Source: Mesorhizobium prunaredense | Lineage (GTDB): Bacteria > Pseudomonadota > Alphaproteobacteria > Rhizobiales > Rhizobiaceae | Reading direction: 5' to 3' | Length of the DNA: 64,000 nt | Assembly (NCBI RefSeq): GCF_900156895.1 | Contig: NZ_FTPD01000009.1 | Coordinates: forward strand, 21,965-85,964 | Part shown: in pieces, positions 45,032 to 52,339 of the stretch | How the letters are laid out: the number at the start of each line of letters is the position of its first letter | Numbering within the stretch: the first letter of the stretch is position 1 | Translations under genes and position numbers: made by a program | Notes under the pieces: generated by a model | What the model saw: only the letters and a program-made list of their open reading frames with translations | The model's database searches: none | Told to the model about the DNA's origin: nothing

Positions 45032-45380
45032 AGCTTGGGCCAGGACCTGAACTGTCACAGACAATTTGTCGGCTCACGCAAGGATGCGGGAAATTCGGCT
45101 TGCTTGGCCGAAAGGCCATCCCACCGCATCCAATATGGGCCTGCCATGAAGTTCCTCATCCACGAGACGCTGTGGACATTGAATATACGGATGATGTTTT
45201 CGAATTTCGGTTAACCGAGATCTTGAAGTCCCAGGAGTTTGAAGATTTCTATCAAGGAATGTCCCAGCGCCGGGCCAGCCTGCAATCCGCAACCGATAAG
45301 TACTTGCAAGCGGGGGCCTGACTGGTCAAGCTTCGGTCGGGTGCCGCTAATCTGCGGCTGAAGCAGAGCACGGGGCTAAA
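45032..45380. other. Gene-poor start of the accessory insert
   Basis: There is no solid gene here. A possible 49-codon frame (GTG at 45172 to 45321) encodes VDIEYTDDVFEFRLTEIL and has a coherent acidic composition. It lacks a good start and is tentatively a gene remnant. A small hairpin lies near 45086-45108. Confidence 0.35.
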
Positions 45381-46787
45381 ATGCGCCTCTTCAACATCGC
45401 CCTTGCTGTCATTGCTCTGATCGGCGGGCTGGAGGTGGCGTGGGCTGAAAAACGCGTTGCGCTGGTGATCGGCAATTCGAACTATCAACGGGTAGCTAGA
45501 CTTCCCAATCCGAACAATGACGCTGCTGACATGGCGAACTTGCTGTCAAAGGTAGGGTTCAAAGTATCTCGCAAGATAGACTTGGACCATACCGCGTTCA
45601 GGAAAGCTCTGCAGGAGTTCGGTCGCGAGGCGGAAGGTGCTGATTTCGCAATAATCTTCTTCGCGGGACATGGGGTTGAGGTTGAGAATAGAAATTTTCT
45701 CGTTCCTACAGATGTCAGCCTGAGCGCTGATTCCGACGTGGAGTTTGAGGCAATCCCGCTGGATTTGGTGATGAACGCGTTGTCGCGTGTCTCCGGCGTG
45801 CGGGTGGTTCTACTTGATGCTTGCCGGGACAACCCTTTTATCGCGGCCATGCGAAGATCAAATGCAACGCGTTCCATTGGCAGAGGCCTGGCTGCGATTG
45901 AACCGGCAGCCGGAACCTTGGTCGGGTATGCTGCGAAGGAAGGTACAACCGCATTCGATGGAGCGGGACGGAACAGTCCCTACACTGCAGGGCTGTTGGC
46001 GCATTTGGGTGAACCCGGGGTGGACATCCAATTCGTGTTCCGCAAGGTTCGCGACACTGTTCTGGCCGCGACAGGCGGCAAGCAGGAACCATTCACGTAT
46101 GGATCGCTGCCTGGCAGGGAAATTTTCATTGCCCCTCCTCGTGGCGCAACGGCAGTCTCGCCAGCCAACAACAGCAGCCGAGATGCGAGCCTAACGGAAA
46201 TCGAGTTGTGGACCTCAATCCGCGGCTCCAAAAGCAGCGGAGCGTTAAAGGATTATCTTCAACTGTACCCGGACGGCCTGTTTGTGCCTCTCGCCAGACT
46301 CCAAATTCAACAGTTGGAGAATGCAGATCATCAATCGGACGCCAGCCAAGAGGATGCCCCGAACGAGCTGGCGAAGCGGATACAGCGCGAGCTTGGCCGC
46401 GTTGGTTGTAATCCGGGAAACCCAGACGGCATCTGGGGTGGAAGAACCCGGGAGGCGTTGCGCCGTTTCGCTCGCTACTCCGGCGCCGAGATCGACATGG
46501 CGAAACCGACAACAATTGCTTTGAAGAAATTGGAAGAAAGCACAGCTCGCGTGTGTCCGGTTGTTGCCCGGCCGAATTCGATAGAAGAACCCCGCCAAGC
46601 GAATAACCCGAACACCCGGCCACGACCGACAACGGAACAGCAGCGTGCCGCCGCTACTCCAAGCGCGAGCGGGCCAGCTCGCGTTTGCAGGGCAGAAACC
46701 CGCGATGAGTGCAGGGTCAGAGCGCGGGCCGCCGGGGCTCGCCGGGGCAGCGGCTTCTGCCGCGATCCAATTACAATTTGCGAGTGA
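45381..46787 (+). CDS. Secreted caspase-family protein with PG-binding-like domain
   Basis: A 468-residue protein. A signal peptide (residues 1-22) is followed by a peptidase C14 (caspase-like) domain, about 24-250, with RVALVIGNSNY, the His of FFAGHGVE (H97) and the Cys of LLDACRDNPF (C148), so the catalytic dyad looks intact. A linker and a region near 330-370 (IQRELGRVGCNPGNPDGIWG) resemble a peptidoglycan-binding repeat. The C-terminus has a Pro/Ala/Thr-rich linker and a small Cys-containing domain (CRAETRDECRVRARAAGA). It is probably periplasmic or outer surface and a member of the orthocaspase-like family. It is convergent with the FHA-cyclase gene. Confidence 0.88.
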   Translation: MRLFNIALAVIALIGGLEVAWAEKRVALVIGNSNYQRVARLPNPNNDAADMANLLSKVGFKVSRKIDLDHTAFRKALQEFGREAEGADFAIIFFAGHGVEVENRNFLVPTDVSLSADSDVEFEAIPLDLVMNALSRVSGVRVVLLDACRDNPFIAAMRRSNATRSIGRGLAAIEPAAGTLVGYAAKEGTTAFDGAGRNSPYTAGLLAHLGEPGVDIQFVFRKVRDTVLAATGGKQEPFTYGSLPGREIFIAPPRGATAVSPANNSSRDASLTEIELWTSIRGSKSSGALKDYLQLYPDGLFVPLARLQIQQLENADHQSDASQEDAPNELAKRIQRELGRVGCNPGNPDGIWGGRTREALRRFARYSGAEIDMAKPTTIALKKLEESTARVCPVVARPNSIEEPRQANNPNTRPRPTTEQQRAAATPSASGPARVCRAETRDECRVRARAAGARRGSGFCRDPITICE

Positions 46788-46900
46788 CGTGCCTCGGCAG
46801 AGGTTGCCGATCTGGCGCCGCTCAGCGGCCACGTGCCCTGTTGAAGCCGGCAAGAACCGGAAGCGGCAGCAGAGAGCTATGCTGGCTACTGCTGGCGCGC

Positions 46901-47806
46901 CTATTTCAGGCTGAATACCTCGATCATCTCGGCGCGTCCTTTGACCTCGTGATAGCCGCAGGACTTGAAATATTGCCTGCCTTCAGGCCAGTGCTCGACG
47001 AACTGGGCGCTGACCAACAGCGGCTTGTCCAGTTTTCGCGTCAATCCCTCAATACGAAAGGCCAAATTAACGGCATCGCCCAGCGCGGTGTTGATGCCTT
47101 TGCCCATAGCGCCGATAGCAACTTCACCCACATGAAGGCCAATGCGGCAGTCGAGTACGATGTCTTGTTGTTCCCTGACCAGTACTCGGGTTGGCGACGT
47201 AGCCGCGTCTTCCGCGGCGCGGAGCGCCTGGGCAGCCTGAACCGCAGAGACACAGACATCCGCTGCGGTCCCGTGCCAATAAGCAAATACACAATCACCG
47301 ATGAATTTGTCGATCGAGGCACCGTAGTGCTTCAAAATCGCATTGCAGTCCAAATACCACTCGGCCAAGAGGGCCGCCACCTGTTCTGGGGATAGCCTTG
47401 CGCTAATTCCGGTAAACTCCTTCAAATCAGCAACGAACAGGGTGGCCGGCCGGCTCTTGGGGGCTGCCGGGTTGCCCCATTGAGTTTTTGTGTTCGCCAC
47501 TTGCGACTCTAAATCGGGGGCAGTCGTGCCCTGGTCGAAAAGAAAAATCGATCTGCCGAACTGGACGCGATCGCCGGTGTGCAGCACACGCGCGGTTGTG
47601 AGCGCCACGTCATTCACATAACTGCCATTGGCACTGCCGACATCAACAACCCAGTAGTTCGCGCCGTCGCGCCGGATGGTTGCATGCTGGCGCGAAACCT
47701 CCCCGTCTGCCAAGCATATGGTGGCATGTTCGCCACGACCAATCAGGTTGAAATCTCCCAGCCTATAGGCCTCTCTGTTGCTCAGTGCGGTTAAAGTTGC
47801 CGACAT
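46901..47806 (-). CDS. FHA-domain adenylate/guanylate cyclase (class III)
   Basis: A 301-residue cytosolic protein. The N-terminal FHA domain (about 8-88, with LIGRGEHA, VSRQHATI and ANGSYVND) binds phosphothreonine. A class III cyclase domain (about 115-300) has metal-binding Asp127 (FVADLKEFT) and Asp171 (DKFIGD), and the Asn/Arg pair in VNLAFRIE. It likely makes cAMP. The ATG at 47806 (MSATLTALS) has GGGAGAGGATT upstream, a strong ribosome-binding site. An FHA front end suggests control by a Ser/Thr kinase, none of which is nearby. Confidence 0.88.
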   Translation of the reverse strand: MSATLTALSNREAYRLGDFNLIGRGEHATICLADGEVSRQHATIRRDGANYWVVDVGSANGSYVNDVALTTARVLHTGDRVQFGRSIFLFDQGTTAPDLESQVANTKTQWGNPAAPKSRPATLFVADLKEFTGISARLSPEQVAALLAEWYLDCNAILKHYGASIDKFIGDCVFAYWHGTAADVCVSAVQAAQALRAAEDAATSPTRVLVREQQDIVLDCRIGLHVGEVAIGAMGKGINTALGDAVNLAFRIEGLTRKLDKPLLVSAQFVEHWPEGRQYFKSCGYHEVKGRAEMIEVFSLK

Positions 47807-47921
47807 AATCCTCTCCCGTACGCCCAAGCGCACACGCAGGTCCAATATAACACGAAGCGTTACGAACAGAGGCTGGCGGCCCATCATATAAAAGGCTTAG
47901 CGAGAGGAATTGCGGCCCGAG

Positions 47922-48330
47922 TTACATGGGGAGCGCCGAGCCTTTCAGGCGAACAAAGTTTGAACCGCCATCCGTGTTTAAAAGCGGCCCGAATTTGAAA
48001 CCGTACGAAAGCAAATACTGAGACACTTCATTTTGAAGGATAAGCGGACGAGCCGGCACCAAAGAGCCTGTTGACGGGTTGATGCAGATGGCAATCCTTA
48101 GCGCCGGAGCCCTCGTGGCCTTGATGAGCTATGGAGTGTGACATGTAGACGGCATTGTCGATCGCCCTCATCCAGGACACTTTTGCGATCTGGCGGCCTT
48201 CGCTGCCCGCGTACATCGCCGCCGCGGCCGTTAAGGCTGGCGGCACAAGCTACCTCGGTGTCGAAGCGAACAATTGCGGCCGCAAGCGCGCCACATACCG
48301 AAAAGTCCGTGCCTTTTGTCAATCCAGCAC
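47922..48330 (-). pseudogene. Degenerate coding sequence in several frames
   Basis: Reading the minus strand, three overlapping frames give protein-like segments: first FSVCGALAAAIVRFDTEVACA, then KVSWMRAIDNAVYMSHSIA, then RIAICINPSTGSLVPARP and LLSYGFKFGPLLNTDGGSN before a stop. Two frame changes of one base each would join them into one reading frame of about 135 codons. No family is recognised, and chance cannot be excluded. Lower GC and odd codons support imported, decaying DNA. No other gene is seen between 47807 and 48448. Confidence 0.35.
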
Positions 48331-48396
48331 GGAGCGAGAGTTCTGGTTTGTAGGGATTTCGATAACCATTCGGAGCTCGATGCGCTTCAGGCTAAT

Positions 48397-48424
48397 TTGT
48401 CTACTGGCCGGAACGTGGTATGTT
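48397..48424 (+). promoter_or_regulatory. Putative promoter of the unknown two-gene operon
   Basis: TTGTCT (48397-48402) and TATGTT (48419-48424) are 16 bases apart, 25 bp before the ATG at 48449, which is preceded by the ribosome-binding site AGGGGAA. Confidence 0.45.
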
Positions 48425-48448
48425 CCGTTACGTCAGGGGAACGCCAAC

Positions 48449-48856
48449 ATGCAGAGCAATGGCAGTGGGCCGAAAATGCCCTCCACACTCGCAGTGAAAC
48501 TTCAGGAAATTAAGGACGCCCTCGCAACTCTAACTGCGGAGGAGCGTGAGTTTCTGGTCACCAATCCAAAAGCGCTCGAAGACACATTCGGTGCAGTGCG
48601 CCCCACAAACCTGAAAAAGGTGAAATCACTCCTTGATAGGTACTTAGCTACGGAGCGGCCGTTTCCGCCTCATGGTTACTCTAATGTCGTCAAACTGACC
48701 AAGGCCCAACACGAGGAGGCTCGCCGGCTGCAATCGCAGATTTTCGAAAAGCAGGGTGTCGATACGGAGAAGCAAGGTCTCGCGAAGATCCGGGGCGAAA
48801 GAACCGATCCCTTTCCTGACGCCGATCCGGAGCCGACTTCGGACGAGGAGGAATAG
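48449..48856 (+). CDS. Unknown protein, acidic tail
   Basis: A 135-residue protein with no signal or membrane segment. The central helical part (EIKDALATLTAEEREFLV and KKVKSLLDRYLATERPF) is followed by HEEARRLQSQIFEK and an acidic, Pro-rich end (DADPEPTSDEEE). I do not recognise it. The ATG at 48449 has AGGGGAA upstream. The next gene starts 3 bp after its stop, so the two are one operon. Base composition is less GC-rich than the core flank, consistent with an acquired block. Confidence 0.7.
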   Translation: MQSNGSGPKMPSTLAVKLQEIKDALATLTAEEREFLVTNPKALEDTFGAVRPTNLKKVKSLLDRYLATERPFPPHGYSNVVKLTKAQHEEARRLQSQIFEKQGVDTEKQGLAKIRGERTDPFPDADPEPTSDEEE

Positions 48857-48858
48857 CC

Positions 48859-49650
48859 ATGAGCTTCAAAGTGCTGGCGTGTTTGGTCGCCCACGCACCT
48901 TACCAACCTGATTTCCTGGCTTCCGACGCGAATGAAGTGAGCGAATATCAGCTAACCGACAGAATTCCCGGATGGGACGATTGGCTGAACGACAATTCCA
49001 TCAACGCATATATGGCGACTGCGACGACGGGGCGGGTTCGCGGCCAGGCATGGGGCGTCAGCAACCCATTTACCAACTTCCGTTCCGTTGTTGGAGGACA
49101 GTTTCGGTTTGAGTATGTTCTGAACCCCGCTGACGTACTGTTCCCCGAAGAACGGTATCGTTTCTCGCTCGATATCGAGACCGATGGCCGCTTTCTTCAT
49201 ACACCCGCGGTTCCCCGTCCTGCTGACGAGCGCGAACCGCCGGCGCGTACTTTTAGCCAGATGGACATATTGTTGTCAGTCTTCCAGTTGCTGCCGGGAG
49301 GTACCTCTCAAGCGATCGCGGCCGATCTGAGACAGCAGGATCTGTTTCGAATGCTGGATGCTAGCCAATTCCTCGAGGAGACCATCAATACTCGCCGAAC
49401 GGTCAGCCAAGATTTCTTCCCGCGAGGGCAAAATCCCATCGTGTTCCGGATTGTGCGGAGCGTATTTGCTGCCGCAACTGGAGAGTACTCAGATATCCGG
49501 ATCCGCGGTTCAGAAGGACGGCGCAATTTTCGCGTTCGCGTCTCGAATCCAAGAGTCCAGCGGGTGTTAGAGCCGAGCGATCCTTGTTTTGCCGTTCTGA
49601 ATCCGCCATTCCAGATCATAAACCAGAAGTTTTCTGAAGTCGGCCGATAG
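48859..49650 (+). CDS. Unknown protein, operon partner
   Basis: A 263-residue soluble protein (no signal or membrane segment). It contains a Trp/Tyr-rich region (RIPGWDDWLNDNSINAYMAT) and an extended strand-rich stretch (VGGQFRFEYVLNPADVLFPEE, RYRFSLDIETDG), which suggests a beta-sandwich N-terminal half. The rest is helical. I do not recognise a family. It is co-translated with the preceding gene (3-bp spacing) and has no other partner downstream (next gene 188 bp later). Confidence 0.7.
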   Translation: MSFKVLACLVAHAPYQPDFLASDANEVSEYQLTDRIPGWDDWLNDNSINAYMATATTGRVRGQAWGVSNPFTNFRSVVGGQFRFEYVLNPADVLFPEERYRFSLDIETDGRFLHTPAVPRPADEREPPARTFSQMDILLSVFQLLPGGTSQAIAADLRQQDLFRMLDASQFLEETINTRRTVSQDFFPRGQNPIVFRIVRSVFAAATGEYSDIRIRGSEGRRNFRVRVSNPRVQRVLEPSDPCFAVLNPPFQIINQKFSEVGR

Positions 49651-49838
49651 CGCTACGAGCGGCTGGGCTTCAAAGGAAAGGCGTGCCTTACAAGCTACTG
49701 GCTATCCACAAACGGACTTAGGCTTGATGAGCACATCCCTCTAACCAAAAGCGATACGAGAGACATGCATAATCGCCTTCGGCGGAGCACGATCTGGTTT
49801 CCCGGCCAGCAGAATAGCCAAGCCAAAGATCGAAGCTG

Positions 49839-50163
49839 ATGAAAAACGTCCTCTTCGTCTGCAGCCAGAACCGCTTGCGAAGCCCGACCGCGGAACAGGT
49901 GTTTTCTAGTCGAAGGGATATCGAAGTCGCATCGGCCGGCACCAACCACGATGCCGACTCCCCGTTGACGCACGACCTGGTCTCTTGGGCCGACATCATC
50001 TTCGTGATGGAAAAGGCGCACCGCGCCAAACTGCAGCAGAAATTCAAGGCCAGCCTGAAGAAGGCTCGCGTGATCTGCCTCGACATTCCAGTCGACGACG
50101 AGTTCATGGACCCGGGTCTGGTGTCGTCTGCTGGAAGCGCGCGTCTCGAAGTTTCCAGGTTGA
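49839..50163 (+). pseudogene. Low-molecular-weight phosphatase-like gene, frameshifted
   Basis: The N-terminus MKNVLFVCSQNRLRSPTAEQV carries the CxxxxxR(S) phosphatase loop (C9, R15), then WADIIFVMEKAH and VICLDIPVDDEFMDPGLV. Normally RLLEARVSKF then a stop follows. Here a T at 50124 breaks the frame, and removing it restores RLLEARVSKFPG and a stop at 50161-50163, giving 107 residues. As read now, the frame runs on in the wrong register across an antisense gene to 50492. It is either a frameshifted pseudogene or a sequence error. Confidence 0.75.
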
Positions 50164-50233
50164 ATGATGTGGCCGAGCGTTTCCCCCGCGCTTTAGAGAG
50201 AAGTGTCTCGGCCAATCGCGAAGGTCGCGGTAG

Positions 50234-50422
50234 TCAGGCGTCGTGCTTGGGGCGGCGCTTGGCGTGGTCTTTCTCGGCGTCCGCCTCGCCGTCCGGAGCC
50301 GGCTTGGCGTCGCCCTTGTCGCGGCGGGCGCGGTATCGATCGCTTGTCGGATGTGGAGGCGCTCCATTGCGGGAGCTTTTGGTTTCGAGGCGGGTGATGA
50401 AAATGTCGAAGCGATTGGGCAT
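50234..50422 (-). CDS. Small charged protein
   Basis: A 62-residue Lys/Arg/Asp-rich protein (MPNRFDIFITRLETKSSRNG, then KDHAKRRPKHDA), no membrane or signal segment. It follows the 50430-50627 gene by seven bp on the same strand, so the two are an operon. Function unknown. Confidence 0.5.
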   Translation of the reverse strand: MPNRFDIFITRLETKSSRNGAPPHPTSDRYRARRDKGDAKPAPDGEADAEKDHAKRRPKHDA

Positions 50423-50429
50423 CGTCTGG

Positions 50430-50627
50430 TCAGTGCTCCGTCGTGGTGCCGGTGCCGGTCGAGGGCTCGATTTCGAGCTTGGTTGCCTTTGACGGACGAC
50501 GCTTTCGCGGCTTTTTAGCCAGGCCGGCGCCGGTTTTGGCAGGCAGGCTCTTGTCCTTTCGCGCGGCAAAACGCTTGCGGCCTGCATAGTAGGGTTCGAA
50601 AACGTCCTGTATCTTGAGGCTGTCCAT
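50430..50627 (-). CDS. Small basic protein
   Basis: A 65-residue protein, MDSLKIQDVFEPYYAGRKRF with a Lys/Arg-rich tail (KKPRKRRPSKATKLEI). The strong ribosome-binding site CGGGAGGAGC lies eight bases upstream of the ATG at 50627, which chose this start over one at 50666. It is divergent from rsmI. It could bind nucleic acid, but no family is recognised. Confidence 0.6.
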   Translation of the reverse strand: MDSLKIQDVFEPYYAGRKRFAARKDKSLPAKTGAGLAKKPRKRRPSKATKLEIEPSTGTGTTTEH

Positions 50628-50793
50628 CCTGCTCCTCCCGAGATCAGGCATAAATCCGCCGGGCACGGTTTCGTTCCGTAGTGTGGCAAAGGCATGACAG
50701 CCGCGTCACTTCGGCATGCGTTTTGCAACCGGGCGTGAGCCGTGCCAAACAGGGCCGAATGCATTCAAGGTCAGAGCCTGACGGGGGACACCG

Positions 50794-51723
50794 GTGACCG
50801 GCGAGTCGGCAAAACGCAGCTACGTGATCGGCCAGACCGAGATATCGGCCCGGCCGCTCGAGCCGGCTCTCTACCTGGTGGCGACGCCGATCGGCAATCT
50901 CGCCGACATCACATTACGCGCGCTTGAAACGCTCGCCGCTGCCGACATCGTCGCCTGCGAGGACACGCGGGTCAGTCGCGTGCTGCTCGACCGCTACGGC
51001 ATCCGCCGCCGCACGTCAGCCTATCACGAGCACAATGCCGGCGAGGCCGGCCCAAAACTGATCGCAGCCTTGCTGGCCGGGCAGAGCGTGGCGCTGATCT
51101 CGGACGCCGGCACACCGCTGATCTCCGATCCGGGCTACCGACTGGTCGGCGAAGCGCTCGACCAGGGCATTCGCGTCGTGCCGATCCCCGGCCCGTCGGC
51201 GCCACTCGCGGCGCTGACGGCCTCCGGCCTGCCCTCCGACGCCTTCCTGTTCGCCGGCTTCCTGCCAGTGAAGACCGGCCAGCGGCTGAGGCGGCTGGAA
51301 GCGCTTAAAACCGTGCCGGCGACGCTGATCTTCTTCGAATCGCCGCGCCGGCTGGCCGAGACGCTCGGTGCCATGGTCGAGGCGCTGGGTGGCGCCCGCA
51401 AGGCTGCGATCGGCCGCGAGTTGACCAAGGCCTTCGAGGAGATACGGACCGGCAGCTTGCAGTCGCTCGCCGATCATTACGCGGCGGCCGACACGCCGAA
51501 GGGCGAGATCGTCATCTGCGTCGGCCCGTCGGACGCAACGGCCGACGAGCCGGCGGACATCGACCGGCTTCTGCTTTCGCTTGCCGTCGAGATGCCGGCC
51601 TCCAAGGCGGCGGCGGAAGCCGCCAAGATGACCGGCGGCCAGAAGCAGGCGCTTTACCGGCGGCTGCTCGAACTCAAGGACACTGGCAAAGAGGGCGACA
51701 CCGGGAAAGACGGCGATGGCTGA
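50794..51723 (+). CDS. rsmI: 16S rRNA (cytidine-1402-2'-O)-methyltransferase RsmI
   Basis: A 309-residue SAM-dependent enzyme that 2'-O-methylates C1402 of 16S rRNA. Motifs are [42 protein letters not shown] and [15 protein letters not shown]. The start is a GTG at 50794, after GGGGGAC. The C-terminus has a low-complexity Asp/Gly tail that overlaps the yraN gene by 8 bp. The core neighbour hemW lies 5.7 kb upstream. Confidence 0.96.
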   Translation: MTGESAKRSYVIGQTEISARPLEPALYLVATPIGNLADITLRALETLAAADIVACEDTRVSRVLLDRYGIRRRTSAYHEHNAGEAGPKLIAALLAGQSVALISDAGTPLISDPGYRLVGEALDQGIRVVPIPGPSAPLAALTASGLPSDAFLFAGFLPVKTGQRLRRLEALKTVPATLIFFESPRRLAETLGAMVEALGGARKAAIGRELTKAFEEIRTGSLQSLADHYAAADTPKGEIVICVGPSDATADEPADIDRLLLSLAVEMPASKAAAEAAKMTGGQKQALYRRLLELKDTGKEGDTGKDGDG

Positions 51724-52093
51724 ACGCCCGGTCGCCAGCCGCCAGCGGGCCTATCGGCGCGGCCACCGCAGCGAGTGGCTGGCGGCTGCGGCATTGATGG
51801 TGAAGGGCTACCGGATCCTGGCGCGCCGCCACCGCACGCGGTTCGGCGAGATCGACCTGATCGCGCGGCGCGGCGACCTGGTGCTGATCGTCGAGGTGAA
51901 GGCGCGCCGCACGCTGGTGGAAGCGATGGAAGCTATCGCCTACGAATCGGAGCGCCGCATCGAAAGCGCCGCCGATCTCTGGCTGTCGCGCCAGTCCGAC
52001 TATGGCAGATTGTCGGTGCGCTTCGACATGGTCGCGGTGCTGCCGTGGCGCTGGCCGGTGCATGTCGAGAATGTTTTCTATGGGCGGAACTAA
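51716..52093 (+). CDS. yraN: YraN family (UPF0102) endonuclease-like protein
   Basis: A 125-residue protein of the UPF0102 family, with a nuclease-like core: [26 protein letters not shown], including the D and ExK positions. It starts inside the rsmI 3' end (8-bp overlap). A gshB gene, often next in rhizobia, is absent here. Confidence 0.93.
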   Translation: MAERPVASRQRAYRRGHRSEWLAAAALMVKGYRILARRHRTRFGEIDLIARRGDLVLIVEVKARRTLVEAMEAIAYESERRIESAADLWLSRQSDYGRLSVRFDMVAVLPWRWPVHVENVFYGRN

Positions 52094-52339
52094 GCTCAGG
52101 CCTCATTGATCGGCGCCAACGGTAGCCGCAACGCCGGAGAAGAAACGTGCGGGCGCTACCGCTTGTCGGTGCGCCATTTCCGGACGTTTGCGATCGCAGC
52201 ACCAAGGTTTCGTCCCGGGAAGTAGTGCCGACTTTCAAACGCTAGTTGACTTTCGGCGACAGGCGCCGATTCTCAAGCCCGAGGCGGCCTGCCGAGCAAC
52301 ATGCCGCCCGAACGATCAGCATGATGATCGAGAGCAGCT
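52094..52339. other. Intergenic stretch
   Basis: No gene is evident. The 246 bp between yraN and the regulator contain a GCCAACGG / CCGTAGCGG-like run but no clear hairpin or known motif. Confidence 0.4.

Noticed and set aside
50164..50492. C-terminal extension of the phosphatase frame
   Set aside because: It lies after the T50124 frame break, is out of register, and overlaps minus-strand small genes with good starts.
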